Source: Vibrio ziniensis (lineage in GTDB: Bacteria; Pseudomonadota; Gammaproteobacteria; Enterobacterales; Vibrionaceae). From it: DNA of 64,000 nucleotides. The translations under genes were made by a program, and so were the position numbers. This document shows positions 1 through 10,818 of this stretch, one piece after another (position 1 is the stretch's first letter; each line of letters starts with the position of its first letter). The notes under the pieces were generated by a model that was not told where the DNA came from, did no database searches, and saw only the letters and a list, made by a program, of their open reading frames with translations. The stretch covers positions 2,418,001 through 2,482,000 of the forward strand of contig NZ_CP049331.1 in assembly GCF_011064285.1 (NCBI RefSeq), given 5' to 3'.

Positions 1-1759
1 CAATACGTACAGGAGCTTTACCTTCACGTTTTAAACGAGGGTTAATCAGCCCTAAAGCCCAATCAATAATAGTTAAGGTACGTAATCCCAAGAAGTCGAA
101 CTTAACCAGACCAGCCGTTTCTACGTCATTCTTATCAAATTGGGTAACTGGAAAATGGCCTTCTGCATCAGCATAGATAGGCGCAAAGTCGGTAATAGTG
201 GTTGGCGAAATTACCACACCACCAGCGTGCTTACCGGCATTTCGAGTACAACCTTCTAGAATTCGACATTTATCAATCAGCTCTTTTACTTCCTCATCAG
301 AGTTATATAACTCCGGAAGTGCAGGCTCCGCTTTAAATGCCTTTTCCAGTGTCATGCCAGGATCTGGCGGAATAAGCTTAGAAATACGATCGACAAAGCC
401 AAACGGGTGTCCCAGTACACGACCTACGTCACGAATAACCGCTTTGGCCGCCATAGTACCGAAAGTAATGATCTGTGATACTGCATCACGTCCGTACATT
501 TCTGCCACGTGGTCAATAACTTGATCACGCTTATCCATACAGAAATCGACGTCGAAATCGGGCATTGACACACGTTCTGGGTTTAGGAATCGTTCGAATA
601 GTAAGTCATATTCGAGCGGATCGAGATCGGTGATTTTCAGCGCATACGCCACTAATGAACCAGCACCTGAACCACGCCCTGGCCCCACAGGAATATTGTT
701 ATCTTTAGACCACTGGATGAACTCCATTACGATCAAGAAGTAACCAGGGAATCCCATGTTGTTAATAACTTCAAGCTCAACTTGCAGACGTTCATCATAT
801 TCAGGTCGACGCTCTGCGCGCACTTCTGGATCAGGAAATAAAAATTCTAAACGATCTTCCAAGCCTTCTTCTGATTTTTTAACCAGGTATTCCGTTTCAA
901 GCATCCCTTCCGTCGGGAATGCAGGAAGGAAGTATTCACCTAAACGCACAGTCACGTTACAGCGCTTAGCAATCTCTACTGTGTTTTGCAGTGCTTCTGG
1001 GATATCAGCAAATAGCTCGCACATCTCTTCTTCTGAGCGTAAGTATTGCTGAGGGCTGTAAAGTTTAGGTCTACGAGGATCTTCTAATGTGAAACCATCG
1101 TGAATCGCTACGCGAATTTCATGTGCTTCAAAGAATTCTTCTGTGAGAAATACCACTTCGTTCGTGGCAACCACAGGAATGCCTTCTTTCTCAGCCACTT
1201 CTAACGCAAAGTGAAGGTAGCTTTCTTCATCAGCCCGACCAGTACGAGTAAGCTCAATGTAGAAATGATCAGCAAAATAGGTCTGATAAAACTCCACGCA
1301 CTTATCAACCAGCGGCTGATTACCTTTAAGCAGAGCTTTACCAATTTCGCCCTGCTTGCCGCCTGACAAAATGATCAAACCTTCGGCATGCTTGATTAAC
1401 CATTCCTTATCAAGCACAGGTTGATGCTGCACATGCCCACGCAGATATGCTTCTGAAATCAGCAAGGTCAGATTTTTATAACCAACATTGTTTTTCGCTA
1501 GGATAGTCAGTTTGGTTAACTCATCACCAAACTCTTCGGAGCGCATGGTGAAATCAGCACCGATGATAGGTTTCACACCGCAGTTATGCGCCGTGCCATA
1601 GAACTTAACTAAGCCACATAAGTTGGTAAAGTCGGTTAATGCCATCGCTGGCATGCCCATTTCAGCCACTTTTTTAACCAAAGGAGGCACTTTTGACAGG
1701 CCGTCAACCATGGAGAAATCACTGTGAATGCGTAAGTGGATAAACTTAGGGTCTGACAT
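1..1759 (-). CDS. dnaE: DNA polymerase III alpha subunit, N-terminal part
   Basis: This is the catalytic subunit of the replicative polymerase. About 586 N-terminal residues are present and the rest lies beyond the left edge. The protein begins [20 protein letters not shown], the PHP-domain opening of DnaE. The polymerase palm follows, with [16 protein letters not shown] and the [13 protein letters not shown] aspartate motif, then [12 protein letters not shown]. It lies 76 bp downstream of rnhB in the same direction, as in other enterobacteria and vibrios, and is probably cotranscribed with it. No defect is visible in the part present. Confidence 0.97.
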   Translation of the reverse strand, partial: MSDPKFIHLRIHSDFSMVDGLSKVPPLVKKVAEMGMPAMALTDFTNLCGLVKFYGTAHNCGVKPIIGADFTMRSEEFGDELTKLTILAKNNVGYKNLTLLISEAYLRGHVQHQPVLDKEWLIKHAEGLIILSGGKQGEIGKALLKGNQPLVDKCVEFYQTYFADHFYIELTRTGRADEESYLHFALEVAEKEGIPVVATNEVVFLTEEFFEAHEIRVAIHDGFTLEDPRRPKLYSPQQYLRSEEEMCELFADIPEALQNTVEIAKRCNVTVRLGEYFLPAFPTEGMLETEYLVKKSEEGLEDRLEFLFPDPEVRAERRPEYDERLQVELEVINNMGFPGYFLIVMEFIQWSKDNNIPVGPGRGSGAGSLVAYALKITDLDPLEYDLLFERFLNPERVSMPDFDVDFCMDKRDQVIDHVAEMYGRDAVSQIITFGTMAAKAVIRDVGRVLGHPFGFVDRISKLIPPDPGMTLEKAFKAEPALPELYNSDEEVKELIDKCRILEGCTRNAGKHAGGVVISPTTITDFAPIYADAEGHFPVTQFDKNDVETAGLVKFDFLGLRTLTIIDWALGLINPRLKREGKAPVRI

Positions 1760-1835
1760 TCAATTCTGTCCTAGATACTCGATATTCGCGGTTATTAATC
1801 AGTATTCTACGTGAATACAAAACGTATTGCAGGGC

Positions 1836-2474
1836 TTATTCCAGGCCTAAAGCACGTTTTACTGGTCCAAAACTTCTGCGATGTTGCTCAATCACACCAT
1901 TTTGTTCAATGGCTTCAAAATGTGCTTTGGTTGGATAGCCTTTATGTTTGGCAAAGCCGAACTGAGGATACTCTTTATCCAGCTCTTCCATCTCTTGGTC
2001 ACGAACCACTTTGGCAATGATCGAAGCGGCACTAATTTGCGCAACACGTAAGTCACCTTTAACAACCGCAATCGCGTCCATCGATAGCTTCGGTACTTTA
2101 TTACCATCAATCAATACTAGATCAGGCTTGATGCCTAACCCTTCTACTGCACGCTGCATAGCCACCATAGTAGCTTGAAAGATATTCAACTCATCGATTT
2201 CTCTTGGGCTGCAACGACCAACAGACCATGCCAAAGCTTTTTCTTTGATTTCAGGCAGCAGAGCAAGACGTTTTTTCTCGCTTAACTTCTTCGAATCATT
2301 CAATCCTTCTATCGGATTATTTGGATCTAGAATCACTGCAGCAGTAACCACGTCGCCAACTAATGGTCCTCGACCAACTTCGTCAACACCGGCAATAAAT
2401 TGGTAACCTTGTGGAATCTCAAATGGAGGTAGCTCTTGTGCAGGCTTCTTCGCCACAGTCTTATTTGTCACCAT
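1836..2474 (-). CDS. rnhB: Ribonuclease HII
   Basis: It removes ribonucleotides embedded in DNA and RNA from RNA-DNA hybrids. The protein has 212 residues, with the RNase HII core [15 protein letters not shown] supplying the first catalytic Asp-Glu pair, then [10 protein letters not shown] and [10 protein letters not shown] run of about 15 residues precedes the core, so a slightly later start is possible. The gene begins two bases after lpxB ends, so translation is probably coupled. Confidence 0.96.
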   Translation of the reverse strand: MVTNKTVAKKPAQELPPFEIPQGYQFIAGVDEVGRGPLVGDVVTAAVILDPNNPIEGLNDSKKLSEKKRLALLPEIKEKALAWSVGRCSPREIDELNIFQATMVAMQRAVEGLGIKPDLVLIDGNKVPKLSMDAIAVVKGDLRVAQISAASIIAKVVRDQEMEELDKEYPQFGFAKHKGYPTKAHFEAIEQNGVIEQHRRSFGPVKRALGLE

Positions 2475-2476
2475 AA

Positions 2477-3628
2477 TTACGCTTTCTCAATCAATTTCAG
2501 TACAGCATGGGCAGCTTGTTCATCCGCACCTTTGCGTATCCATTGGTGCATTTCAGCAAACTTATCCAACATAACTTGGTTATCACCATCCAGTAAGTTG
2601 CTTACATGATGTACCAAGTTTTCAACAGTACAATCGTGCTGTAGTAGCTCTTTCACTAGCTCTTGTTCCGCCAAAATGTTCGGTAACGATACGTAAGGCG
2701 TTTTCACCAGACGCTTGGCTAATAAGTACGTTAATGCATTTACGCGATATCCCACAACCATAGGGCGTTTTAAGAGCATACATTCAAGAGCAACCGTTCC
2801 TGAAGCCAAAAGTACCGCATCTGAAGCCGTAATAACATTACGCGCCGTATCATCTACCAAGACAAAATCAAGCTCTGGTGCTGTCTCTTTCCAAGCGGCT
2901 TCAAACTGCTCTCGGCGTTTTTGATTGACTAAAGCCACAACAAACCCAAGCTCAGGATATTTCTCACGTAGTTTCTTACACGTTTCAATGAAAGGCTGAG
3001 CAAGCATTTTCATCTCGCCACCACGACTTCCCGGCAGTACCGCAAGCCAACGACGCGAAGAATCTAATCCAAGTAATTCCTGTGCTGGCAATTTATCATT
3101 TTGCATCGGAATTGAATCTGCCAACGTGTGGCCGATAAATTCACAAGGAACTGCAAATTTGTCGTAGAAAGCCTTTTCAAACGGCAAAAAAGCTAAAACG
3201 AGATTGGTTGCAGCCGCAATTTTAAAAATGCGCTTTTGGCGCCAAGCCCATACAGAAGGACTGACATAATGGACAGTTTTGATGCCTGCATTTTTCAGGT
3301 CTAATTCAAGGCGTAAGTTAAAGTCAGGCGCATCAATACCAACAAACACATCGGGTGGATTATCCGTAAAGTACTTTACTAACTCAGCTTTTACTTTCAG
3401 CAATCGAGATAAGCGACCGAGTACTTCGACTAACCCCATTACGGATAGCTCTTCCATATCAAATAGAGATTCACACCCTTGAGCTATCATCTTTGGACCG
3501 CCAATGCCGACAAATTCTGCATCAGGGTATTGCTGCTTAATTGCTTTGATAAAGCCTTCACCTAACGTATCGCCAGACATTTCGCCGGCCACAATACCGA
3601 CACGTAGCGGCTTTCTCACTTCAGACAT
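2477..3628 (-). CDS. lpxB: Lipid-A-disaccharide synthase
   Basis: This GT19 glycosyltransferase condenses UDP-diacylglucosamine with lipid X to make the lipid A disaccharide at the inner membrane. It has 383 residues, close to the usual 380-390. Visible family motifs are [17 protein letters not shown] near the N terminus, [27 protein letters not shown] and [21 protein letters not shown]. Normally it follows lpxA directly. Here a 432-bp gap with a terminator and two repeats separates it from lpxA, so lpxB-rnhB-dnaE may use its own promoter. Confidence 0.97.
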   Translation of the reverse strand: MSEVRKPLRVGIVAGEMSGDTLGEGFIKAIKQQYPDAEFVGIGGPKMIAQGCESLFDMEELSVMGLVEVLGRLSRLLKVKAELVKYFTDNPPDVFVGIDAPDFNLRLELDLKNAGIKTVHYVSPSVWAWRQKRIFKIAAATNLVLAFLPFEKAFYDKFAVPCEFIGHTLADSIPMQNDKLPAQELLGLDSSRRWLAVLPGSRGGEMKMLAQPFIETCKKLREKYPELGFVVALVNQKRREQFEAAWKETAPELDFVLVDDTARNVITASDAVLLASGTVALECMLLKRPMVVGYRVNALTYLLAKRLVKTPYVSLPNILAEQELVKELLQHDCTVENLVHHVSNLLDGDNQVMLDKFAEMHQWIRKGADEQAAHAVLKLIEKA

Positions 3629-3685
3629 ATTTTTAGCCTTAAATGGATTAGAAGAACGGTAAGATTATGTCATCTTTGCTCTTGG

Positions 3686-3789
3686 TTCTCCTCCTCTGAT
3701 GAGGAGGGAGCTAGAGGGGTTGATGTCTGCTGGCCTTAATGAGATTCAGCGGAAGCCCCCTCCAAGCCTACCCTTCGAAAAGGGAGGAG
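3686..3789. repeat. Intergenic repeat with paired G/C-rich palindromic arms (copy 1)
   Basis: The left arm reads CTCCTCctctgatGAGGAG and runs into GGGAGCTAGAGGGG. The right arm reads CCCCCTCCAAGCCTACCC, then CCCTTcgaaAAGGG and GGAG. The outer arms can pair with each other or each fold on itself. A second, diverged copy lies at 21629-21717. This is the general form of BIME/REP-like intergenic repeats. The MITE-like element at 3790 follows without a gap. Confidence 0.7.
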
Positions 3790-3966
3790 TTATACCATTC
3801 TGGAAAATTTCCGGATCAGTGAATGGGCGTCGATAAGCAAACCCTCCGAACCATGGATGGCTCGGCGGAGCTTCAGGGACGAATGAATGCGCGTTTGCGT
3901 TTGACGCCCATTCGCTGCTCGCCGATGCTCAGTCTGATCATATTTTTATCTAGGATGGTATTATAA
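3790..3966. repeat. MITE-like dispersed repeat of about 177 bp (copy 1)
   Basis: The ends are inverted repeats: TTATACCATTCT on the left and AGGATGGTATTATAA on the right. Internal inverted repeats are GAATGGGCGTC (3821-3831) and GACGCCCATTC (3903-3913), around a core containing CCATGGATGG and CAGGGACGAAT. A second copy at 47048-47222, in the same orientation, differs at only a few internal positions. It has no coding capacity, so it looks like a non-autonomous element. Confidence 0.85.
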
Positions 3967-4003
3967 CACTTCTGACAGAATGCCAACCGCGGCCCTTAAA
4001 ACA

Positions 4004-4037
4004 CAAAAAGACCGCAGCCATTAAGCTGCGATCTTTT
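4004..4037 (-). terminator. Intrinsic terminator after lpxA
   Basis: Read on the minus strand, the stem AAGATCGCAGC/GCTGCGGTCTT has a short TTAATG loop, one G-U pair and a T run. It begins about 25 bases after the lpxA stop, so part of the lpxD-fabZ-lpxA transcription should end before lpxB. Confidence 0.8.
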
Positions 4038-4060
4038 CCAATGGTCAGTTCAATCGAAAA

Positions 4061-4849
4061 TTAACGAATGATGCCACGTTCCGTTTTTTCCAGAATGGCA
4101 ACAAAACGTTCAACAGCCGGCCACTCTTGTGCCATTTCTTTCAGTACAGGCAATACTTCTGCTTGAGTTTTACCTGAACGGTAGATTTCTTTGTAGGCTT
4201 GTTGAATCGCACGAATCTCAGCTTTTTCAAACCCATTACGTTTCAAACCGACTAAGTTCAAGCCGAAAGGCGTTGCATGGTTACCTTGCGCCAATACATA
4301 AGCTGGTACATCCTGCACAACCGCAGAGCAACCACCAACATAAGCATAAGCGCCAACCGTACAGAATGGGTGAATTGCTGATAGTGCCATTACACCAGCA
4401 TTATCTTCAACCGTTACATGTCCGCCAAGAATTGCATTGTTACCAATGTGAGTGTTGTTACCCACCACACAGTCATGAGCAATATGCGCATTAACACACA
4501 GCAGGTTATCATTACCTACCACTGTCGTTGCTTTATCTTGAACTGTACCACGATGGATTTGAACGGCTTCACGGATCACGTTGCGATCACCGATAACCAC
4601 TGTTGTATCTTCACCGCCATACTTTTTATCTTGGTTTTCTTCACCAATAACAGCATGTGGGAAAATACGGTTTTCTTTGCCGATAACCGTGTTACCTTTG
4701 ATAACGACGTGTGACATCACTTCTGTGTTGTCACCGATTTTTACACCAGAAGTGATATAAGTGAATGGGCCAACCGTTACGTTAGCTCCAATCACTGCAC
4801 CCTCTTCAATAACGGCGCTTGGATGGATTTGTGCTGTTTCGTGAATCAT
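4061..4849 (-). CDS. lpxA: UDP-N-acetylglucosamine acyltransferase
   Basis: It carries out the first step of lipid A synthesis, moving a 3-hydroxyacyl chain from ACP to UDP-GlcNAc. It has 262 residues from the start [18 protein letters not shown], which equals the length of E. coli LpxA. An upstream in-frame ATG would overlap fabZ and is not favoured. Left-handed beta-helix hexapeptide repeats run through the first 190 residues. The active-site region contains NAHIAHDC, and [12 protein letters not shown] and LKRNGF follow. It starts one base after the fabZ stop codon. Confidence 0.97.
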   Translation of the reverse strand: MIHETAQIHPSAVIEEGAVIGANVTVGPFTYITSGVKIGDNTEVMSHVVIKGNTVIGKENRIFPHAVIGEENQDKKYGGEDTTVVIGDRNVIREAVQIHRGTVQDKATTVVGNDNLLCVNAHIAHDCVVGNNTHIGNNAILGGHVTVEDNAGVMALSAIHPFCTVGAYAYVGGCSAVVQDVPAYVLAQGNHATPFGLNLVGLKRNGFEKAEIRAIQQAYKEIYRSGKTQAEVLPVLKEMAQEWPAVERFVAILEKTERGIIR

Positions 4850-4850
4850 A

Positions 4851-5309
4851 TTAAAACTCTCTACGTGCACATTTTAGTTCAGCAGAACACACTACTTCAC
4901 CGTCAACTTTCGCTACGCCATTAAACAGAGCGATACCACGGCGTTCTTTCAAGAATTCCACTTCGATAATCAGTTGGTCACCAGGAACCACAGGTTTACG
5001 GAATTTTGCGTTGTCGATACTAGCAAAATAGTAAAGTTCATTTTCTTTAGAAGCACCAAAAGATTTAAACGCTAATAAACCAGTCGCTTGAGCCATAGCT
5101 TCAAGAATCAATACACCAGGAAAAATCGGCAGCTGAGGGAAATGACCAGTAAACTGAGGTTCATTTACTGAAACGTTTTTCAGACCAACGAGGTATTTAC
5201 CTTCTTCGTAATCGGTTACGCGATCTATTAACAAAAATGGATAGCGGTGAGGAAGCAGCTCCTGAATTTCGGTGATATTCATCGTTTTCTTTTCAGTAGT
5301 CAAAGTCAT
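4851..5309 (-). CDS. fabZ: 3-hydroxyacyl-[ACP] dehydratase FabZ
   Basis: It dehydrates 3-hydroxyacyl-ACP in fatty acid synthesis and competes with the lipid A branch for 3-hydroxymyristoyl-ACP. The hotdog fold shows [14 protein letters not shown], then [20 protein letters not shown] with the catalytic His and Glu. The start [15 protein letters not shown] (152 residues) was chosen by family alignment. ATGs four codons upstream and at MNITEI are alternatives. It sits between lpxD and lpxA in the usual order. Confidence 0.96.
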   Translation of the reverse strand: MTLTTEKKTMNITEIQELLPHRYPFLLIDRVTDYEEGKYLVGLKNVSVNEPQFTGHFPQLPIFPGVLILEAMAQATGLLAFKSFGASKENELYYFASIDNAKFRKPVVPGDQLIIEVEFLKERRGIALFNGVAKVDGEVVCSAELKCARREF

Positions 5310-5354
5310 ATTCCTATTCATTAAATTTTCAAAATTCTTTCGGCATTATAGACG

Positions 5355-5379
5355 AAAAAGACTCGCACTTTGCGAGCCT
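5355..5379 (-). terminator. Terminator-like hairpin between lpxD and fabZ
   Basis: On the minus strand AGGCTCGCA and TGCGAGTCT pair around a three-base loop with one G-U pair. A short T run (5355-5358) follows. It may attenuate read-through from lpxD into fabZ. Confidence 0.6.
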
Positions 5380-5407
5380 TATCGACAAAGGTCTGTAAAA
5401 TATGCCA

Positions 5408-6442
5408 TTAAGCGTCGTTTTTTTGCGCTAATTGCTTTTCAACTTCTTTCAGACGCTTGTTCATTTCATCAATGCGATGAACGCGAGTTGCAGTCTTACG
5501 CCACTCTTTGTTAGTTTGCAAAGGTATACCAGACGAATACATGCCTTTCTCTTCGATGCTGCGCATAACCATACCCATACCTGTGATGGTGACACCATCC
5601 GCGATAGTAATATGACCATTTATAACGCTTGCACCACCAATAATGCAGTACTTACCAATATGAGTACTTCCAGCCACTACTGTACCACCAGCCATTGCTG
5701 TACCATATCCGATGTGCACGTTATGAGCGATCTGTAACTGGTTATCAAGAATCACATTGTCTTCAATCACAGTATCGTCTAATGCACCACGGTCAATAGT
5801 CGTACAAGCACCAATTTCAACGCGGTTGCCTATCTTTACTGACCCAATTTGTGGAATTTTAATCCACTCTCCGCGCTCATTGGCGTAGCCAAAACCATCA
5901 GAGCCAATCACCGTACTCGATTGAATCAAGCAGTCAGAACCGATTTCAACACCATGGTATATGCTTACATTCGCCCAAAGTTTTGTGTTATTACCCAGTT
6001 TGGCATTTTTACCGATAAAACATCCAGCACCGATAATAACATCGTTACCCAGTTCAACACCTGACTCCACTACTGCGTTAGCGCCAATAGACACATTTGT
6101 ACCCATAACCACATCGTCAGCAACAACGGCACTTGGTGCAACGCCATTTTGAGCCGGTGCAGGGGTAAGATCTAAAGCTTGAGCAACCTTAGCAAAGGCA
6201 ACATACGGGTCAGCTACAACCAAAACATTTGATGGACACAGCGTTCGCTCTGACTCTTTCACCATCAACACTGTCGCTTTTGATGCCGCTAAATGTTTGC
6301 TGTATTTAGGATTCGACAAAAAGGTTACATCACCTTCTTGTGCGCTATCCATTGGAGCTACGCGATGGATAATAGCATTGCTATCACCGTGTAGCTCACC
6401 GCCGGTAATTGCTGCTAGTTCAGCTAAAGTCAGTGTTTTCAT
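5408..6442 (-). CDS. lpxD: UDP-3-O-(3-hydroxymyristoyl)glucosamine N-acyltransferase
   Basis: It carries out the third step of lipid A synthesis, N-acylation of UDP-3-O-acylglucosamine. It has 344 residues. The N-terminal uridine-binding domain contains [11 protein letters not shown] and ATVLMV. A hexapeptide-repeat beta-helix follows, with the catalytic-histidine region around [14 protein letters not shown], and then an acidic/basic helical tail. The [14 protein letters not shown] segment is typical of LpxD. It lies 32 bp downstream of skp. Confidence 0.97.
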   Translation of the reverse strand: MKTLTLAELAAITGGELHGDSNAIIHRVAPMDSAQEGDVTFLSNPKYSKHLAASKATVLMVKESERTLCPSNVLVVADPYVAFAKVAQALDLTPAPAQNGVAPSAVVADDVVMGTNVSIGANAVVESGVELGNDVIIGAGCFIGKNAKLGNNTKLWANVSIYHGVEIGSDCLIQSSTVIGSDGFGYANERGEWIKIPQIGSVKIGNRVEIGACTTIDRGALDDTVIEDNVILDNQLQIAHNVHIGYGTAMAGGTVVAGSTHIGKYCIIGGASVINGHITIADGVTITGMGMVMRSIEEKGMYSSGIPLQTNKEWRKTATRVHRIDEMNKRLKEVEKQLAQKNDA

Positions 6443-6474
6443 GTTTAATTGCTACTTGTGTTTATAAGAGCTAT

Positions 6475-6984
6475 TTATTTGATTTCTTTAATTACTTTTT
6501 CTGAAATATTGAATTCAGGCTTACCGTATTGCATAGCGCTGATATCAATAATCATATCGTAACCTTCTTTCTCTGCCACTTTTTTCACTGCATCTTGAAT
6601 AATGTGGAATAACTTCTGCTTTTCTTCAGCTTCACGTTGTGCCGATGCTTTATCCAGTGCTTGAGCTTTGATTTTGTAAGTGCTGTCTAATTGGCCAATG
6701 TCGATACGTAGTTTCTCAACTTCATCTTGACTCATTAGCGCAGAATCTCGTTTCAGCTTTTCAATTTTTGTCTTTGCTTCCGCTTGGATACTTTGCAGTT
6801 CAGCAGCTTTGTCTTCAAACTCCGCTTTCATTTGCTGCAATACAACTTCTCGCTGAGGTAGAGCTTGGAACACTTGAGCTGTATTGATGTAACCGACTTT
6901 TTGTGCGGCTTCAGCTGCATTTGCGAACATTGATGTGCTAAGAACAAGAAGACTAACACCTGCAGCTTTGATCATATTTTTCAA
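6475..6984 (-). CDS. skp: Periplasmic chaperone Skp (OmpH)
   Basis: This periplasmic holdase carries unfolded outer-membrane proteins to the Bam complex. It has 169 residues, with a signal peptide ending near ANAAEA and then the mature start AQKVGYINTAQVFQALP. A long charged coiled-coil region follows (about residues 45-125), making the tentacles of the trimer. The C terminus AMQYGKPEFNISEKVIKEIK closes the trimer body. It lies 14 bp downstream of bamA, its functional partner. Confidence 0.95.
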   Translation of the reverse strand: MKNMIKAAGVSLLVLSTSMFANAAEAAQKVGYINTAQVFQALPQREVVLQQMKAEFEDKAAELQSIQAEAKTKIEKLKRDSALMSQDEVEKLRIDIGQLDSTYKIKAQALDKASAQREAEEKQKLFHIIQDAVKKVAEKEGYDMIIDISAMQYGKPEFNISEKVIKEIK

Positions 6985-6998
6985 AATACTTTCCTCTA

Positions 6999-9413
6999 TT
7001 AGAACGTTTTACCGATGGTAAATGTGAAGAACTCTTCATCATCACCTTCGTAAATTTTTATAGGTTTAGCCAACGAGAATACTAGTGGTCCCATTGGTGA
7101 CATCCATTGTAATGCTACACCGTAAGATGAACGGTAATTTGTTGGATCAGAGTAGTCATAGTAATACTCATCACCGTAGTCTGCACCACCATCTCGGTAG
7201 TCAAATTCTGTATCCCACACACTCGCCATATCAAAGAAGATACTGGTGCGAATTTGGGCGCGAGCTTCGTCTGACGCAAACGGAGTTGGGAAAATCAATT
7301 CCACACTACCCAATGCAACCGCGTTACCGCCTACAGAGTCATCAGAAGCGACGTCCGAGCCGTTATTCGAACTTGAGTAGTCACGATACACAGCTTTAGG
7401 ACCTGCCGAGTTAGAACCAAATCCTCGTAAACTAGTAAAGCCGCCAGCATAGAAGTTTTCATAGAACGGAAACAAGTTATCTTGACCGTCTGTTTGACCG
7501 TATCCATTACCATAACCCAGTCGACCACGAAGCAACAAAGCAAACTCATGTTTCTTCGTTAACGGGAAGTACTGGCGAACATCATACTGCAATTTAAAGA
7601 ACTGTGCGTCAGAGCCAGGTACGGTTACTTTATAATATGCACGTTGATAGTTACCAGCCGTAGGGAAATAACCTTTGTTGAGGTTATTACGAGTCCACGA
7701 AAGGTTAATATCAAAATCGTTGGTAATCAGGCTGCCATCACTGCCAATGTTGTTCTCTTGTGCAATCAGGAATTGCTCAACTTGCAGATATGGCGATAAA
7801 TTGCCGATTTTGTTATGGGTATAGCCAATGCCAAACTCAAAACGATTCAGCTCATCAAATGGGAATCCCCATGTCAGGCTAGTACCATAACTTTCGTTGG
7901 TATAGTCAACAATACCCGCTTCTGAAGCTTCATAAATGTTGTAAAAGACTTTACCACCTAGGCTAACACCATCGAGGTTCCAGTATGGATCTCGATACTC
8001 TAGCGTTACGTTTTTTTGGTAATCGTTGGTCATTGCACTAATACCAACGCGATTACCTGTGCCAAGGAAGTTATCTTGTTGTAAACCTATCTGGAAGCTG
8101 ACACCGGACTCAGTACCATAACCGATACCGAAGTTTATACTGCCGGAGTTTGCCTCTTTAACGGTATATACCAAGTCTACCTGATCATCACTACCAGGCA
8201 CGCGCACAGTCTGCACATCCACAGTTTCAAAGAAACCAAGGCGGTTCAGACGAGACTTACCTGTATCAATCGCTTTTGAGCTTAGCCAACTACCTTCCAT
8301 TTGACGCATTTCACGACGAAGTACTTCGTCACGGGTTGCGTTATTACCAACGAAACGAATGTCACGAACATAGATACGTTTACCCGCCTCCACGTTGACA
8401 ATTAAAGAAACTTCTTTCGTTTCATCATTAAACTCTGGAATAGTACGCACTTGTGGGTATGCGTACCCCGCTTCACCAAGAACTCGCTTCACGCTTTCTT
8501 CAAGCTGAGTGACAGAAGAACCGTTATATGTTTCACCATTTTCGAAAGGGATCAGTGACTTGAACTCGGCTTCTTTGCCGATCAATTCACCTCTGAACTT
8601 TACATCTTTAACAGTATAAGGTTCACCTTCATTCAAATTTAAGGTGATATAAACACCTTTTTTGTCAGGAGAAATCGAAACGTTAGTTGATTCAACTTGA
8701 AACTTTAGATAGCCACGATCCAGATAGTATGATCGTAAAGCTTCAATATCCCCGGCTAACACTTGCTTCTGATATTTGTCATCAGAGAGGAAGTTCCACC
8801 AAGCGACATCAACATTAAGGTTAAAGCGAGACAACAGCAGTGCGTCAGAGAAAACTTCGTTACCTATAAAGTTGATCTGCTGAATTTTTGCCGATACACC
8901 TTCAGTGAAGACAAACTTTAAATCCGCTCGATTACGTGGCAAAGGAGTGACAACCGCGCGAACTGTCGCGTTATACTTACCCACACTGTAATAAAAGTCT
9001 TCAAGGCCTTTTTCAATGTTACTGAGCGTTGTACGATCTAAAGCTTCGCCAACTCGAATGCCCGAAGCATCAAGGTTTTGCTGAAGCTGTTCTTCTTTAA
9101 TTGCTTTGTTACCAGAGAAAGAAACCGTTGCAATAGTTGGACGCTCTTTGACATCAACAACTAAAACATCTCCGTCTCTTAGTACTTTTACATCTTCAAA
9201 GTTTCCTGATGTATAAAGCGCTTTAATAATCCCCGCTACATCTTGAGAATCGACAGTGTCACCGATACGAACTGGCATTTTCAACAAAGCAGCACCAAGC
9301 GCTACTCGTTGTAATCCGTTGATCTGAATGTCCTGCACAACAAAACTTTCGGCACTGTTCGCAGACATGCTGGTTGCGAGTAGTGTCGCGAAAAGGATCT
9401 TTTTCATTGCCAT
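6999..9413 (-). CDS. bamA: Outer-membrane protein assembly factor BamA
   Basis: This is the core of the Bam complex, which folds beta-barrel proteins into the outer membrane. It has 804 residues. A signal peptide ends around ANSAES and is followed by five POTRA repeats to about residue 425. The 16-strand barrel then carries the conserved lid motif in GFTSLRGFGS. The terminal strand ends in FTFTIGKTF with the usual final Phe. A second ATG two codons in (MKKILFATLL) may be the real start. It lies between rseP and skp, as in E. coli. Confidence 0.97.
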   Translation of the reverse strand: MAMKKILFATLLATSMSANSAESFVVQDIQINGLQRVALGAALLKMPVRIGDTVDSQDVAGIIKALYTSGNFEDVKVLRDGDVLVVDVKERPTIATVSFSGNKAIKEEQLQQNLDASGIRVGEALDRTTLSNIEKGLEDFYYSVGKYNATVRAVVTPLPRNRADLKFVFTEGVSAKIQQINFIGNEVFSDALLLSRFNLNVDVAWWNFLSDDKYQKQVLAGDIEALRSYYLDRGYLKFQVESTNVSISPDKKGVYITLNLNEGEPYTVKDVKFRGELIGKEAEFKSLIPFENGETYNGSSVTQLEESVKRVLGEAGYAYPQVRTIPEFNDETKEVSLIVNVEAGKRIYVRDIRFVGNNATRDEVLRREMRQMEGSWLSSKAIDTGKSRLNRLGFFETVDVQTVRVPGSDDQVDLVYTVKEANSGSINFGIGYGTESGVSFQIGLQQDNFLGTGNRVGISAMTNDYQKNVTLEYRDPYWNLDGVSLGGKVFYNIYEASEAGIVDYTNESYGTSLTWGFPFDELNRFEFGIGYTHNKIGNLSPYLQVEQFLIAQENNIGSDGSLITNDFDINLSWTRNNLNKGYFPTAGNYQRAYYKVTVPGSDAQFFKLQYDVRQYFPLTKKHEFALLLRGRLGYGNGYGQTDGQDNLFPFYENFYAGGFTSLRGFGSNSAGPKAVYRDYSSSNNGSDVASDDSVGGNAVALGSVELIFPTPFASDEARAQIRTSIFFDMASVWDTEFDYRDGGADYGDEYYYDYSDPTNYRSSYGVALQWMSPMGPLVFSLAKPIKIYEGDDEEFFTFTIGKTF

Positions 9414-9459
9414 ACGTATTTGAGTTATTCCTTACTACAGCTTTGCCATGGATAATCAA

Positions 9460-10818
9460 TCACAGGCGAGTAAAATCGTTAAATAATGCAACTGCCATCA
9501 AAGAGAATATGATAGCGCCGCCAATTCGATAGCCCATTTCTTGTACTTTTTCTGGTACCGGGCGGCGAGTAACGCCTTCAATAGCAAAAAACAGTAGGTG
9601 TCCACCATCCAACATAGGTAGGGGTACCAAATTTATAATTCCCAAATTCACACTAATCAGTGCTAAAAAACCCAAGAAATAAACCAAGCCATAATCGGCT
9701 GTCGTTCCTGCGCCTTTGGCAATCGAAATAGGGCCACTTAAGTTATTTAGGCCAACATCACCGACAATCAGTTTTTTCAACATATTGATCGTTAAACCAA
9801 TAACTTGACCGGTTTTTTCGACCGCTTTACCAACCGATTCAAATACACCATATTGGAGATCAAAGCGATAGCTTTCAGGCCATTCTGCAACTTCAGGTGC
9901 GATACCAGCAAAACCGATCACTTTTCCTTGAGCAATATTCTTTGCTTGCGGAATTAAAACCAGCGATAACATTTCACCTTGTCTGTCTATCTTTAGCTGA
10001 AGTGGCATATTAGGGCTATTTTGAATAGCCGTTACGACCTGTTGCCAATCATTGATAGGGTTACCATCAATATGAGTCAGCACATCTCCTATCTGCAAAC
10101 CTGCAAGTTCACCAGCACCACCTTGAGATACACTCAATAAAGACATATATATTTCAGGGGTATAAGGTTTAAAACCTAAGGCCTCCATAGCAGACTCTGA
10201 TTCTGGGTCAAAGTTCCATTCAGACAGATCTAAAGTTTTAATTTCGTCGAGTCCAACACCTTGTTGAGAAGTCACTGTCATGGTCAATTGCTTATCACCG
10301 ATATGGTCAATCAAGCCCATATTTACGGTTTCCCAATTCAGAGTTTCAACGCCTGAAACAGATTTAATTTGCATTCCAGGCTCAAGCCCCGCTTGAGCGG
10401 AGATAGAATGAGGGATGATTTGACCAATGACAGGTTTAACGGTTGGTACACCAACAAGAAAAACAATCCAATAGGCAAAAATAGCGAACAAGAAGTTAAA
10501 TGCCGGACCAGCGGCTACAATAGCGGAGCGTTTCCATAACGGCTTTTTATCGAATGCGTAACCCTGTTCTTCAACTGAAACGTCGTCAACACGGCCATCG
10601 AGCATTTTAACGAACCCACCGAGCGGGATCATGGAGATACTGTATTCCGTACCATCCTTACCAACTTTGCTCCAAATCGACTTACCGAAGCCAATTGAGA
10701 ATTTTTCGACTTTAACGCCACACTTTCTAGCTACCCAGAAATGTCCAAATTCATGCACCGCGACTAAGATGCCAAGGGCAACGATAAAGGAGACGAAATT
10801 CCACAGAATGCCACTCAT
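9460..10818 (-). CDS. rseP: Site-2 intramembrane zinc protease RseP
   Basis: It cleaves the anti-sigma factor RseA within the inner membrane to release the envelope-stress sigma factor RpoE. It has 452 residues. The first membrane segment carries the zinc motif HEFGH, two PDZ domains occupy about residues 120-300, and the C-terminal membrane segment carries LPMLDGGHL with the third zinc ligand. Its ATG overlaps the dxr stop region by four bases, so translation is probably coupled. Confidence 0.97.
   Translation of the reverse strand: MSGILWNFVSFIVALGILVAVHEFGHFWVARKCGVKVEKFSIGFGKSIWSKVGKDGTEYSISMIPLGGFVKMLDGRVDDVSVEEQGYAFDKKPLWKRSAIVAAGPAFNFLFAIFAYWIVFLVGVPTVKPVIGQIIPHSISAQAGLEPGMQIKSVSGVETLNWETVNMGLIDHIGDKQLTMTVTSQQGVGLDEIKTLDLSEWNFDPESESAMEALGFKPYTPEIYMSLLSVSQGGAGELAGLQIGDVLTHIDGNPINDWQQVVTAIQNSPNMPLQLKIDRQGEMLSLVLIPQAKNIAQGKVIGFAGIAPEVAEWPESYRFDLQYGVFESVGKAVEKTGQVIGLTINMLKKLIVGDVGLNNLSGPISIAKGAGTTADYGLVYFLGFLALISVNLGIINLVPLPMLDGGHLLFFAIEGVTRRPVPEKVQEMGYRIGGAIIFSLMAVALFNDFTRL

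Noticed and set aside
1811-2020. Plus-strand open frame opposite rnhB
   Set aside because: It is a shadow of rnhB; no ribosome binding site or family similarity.
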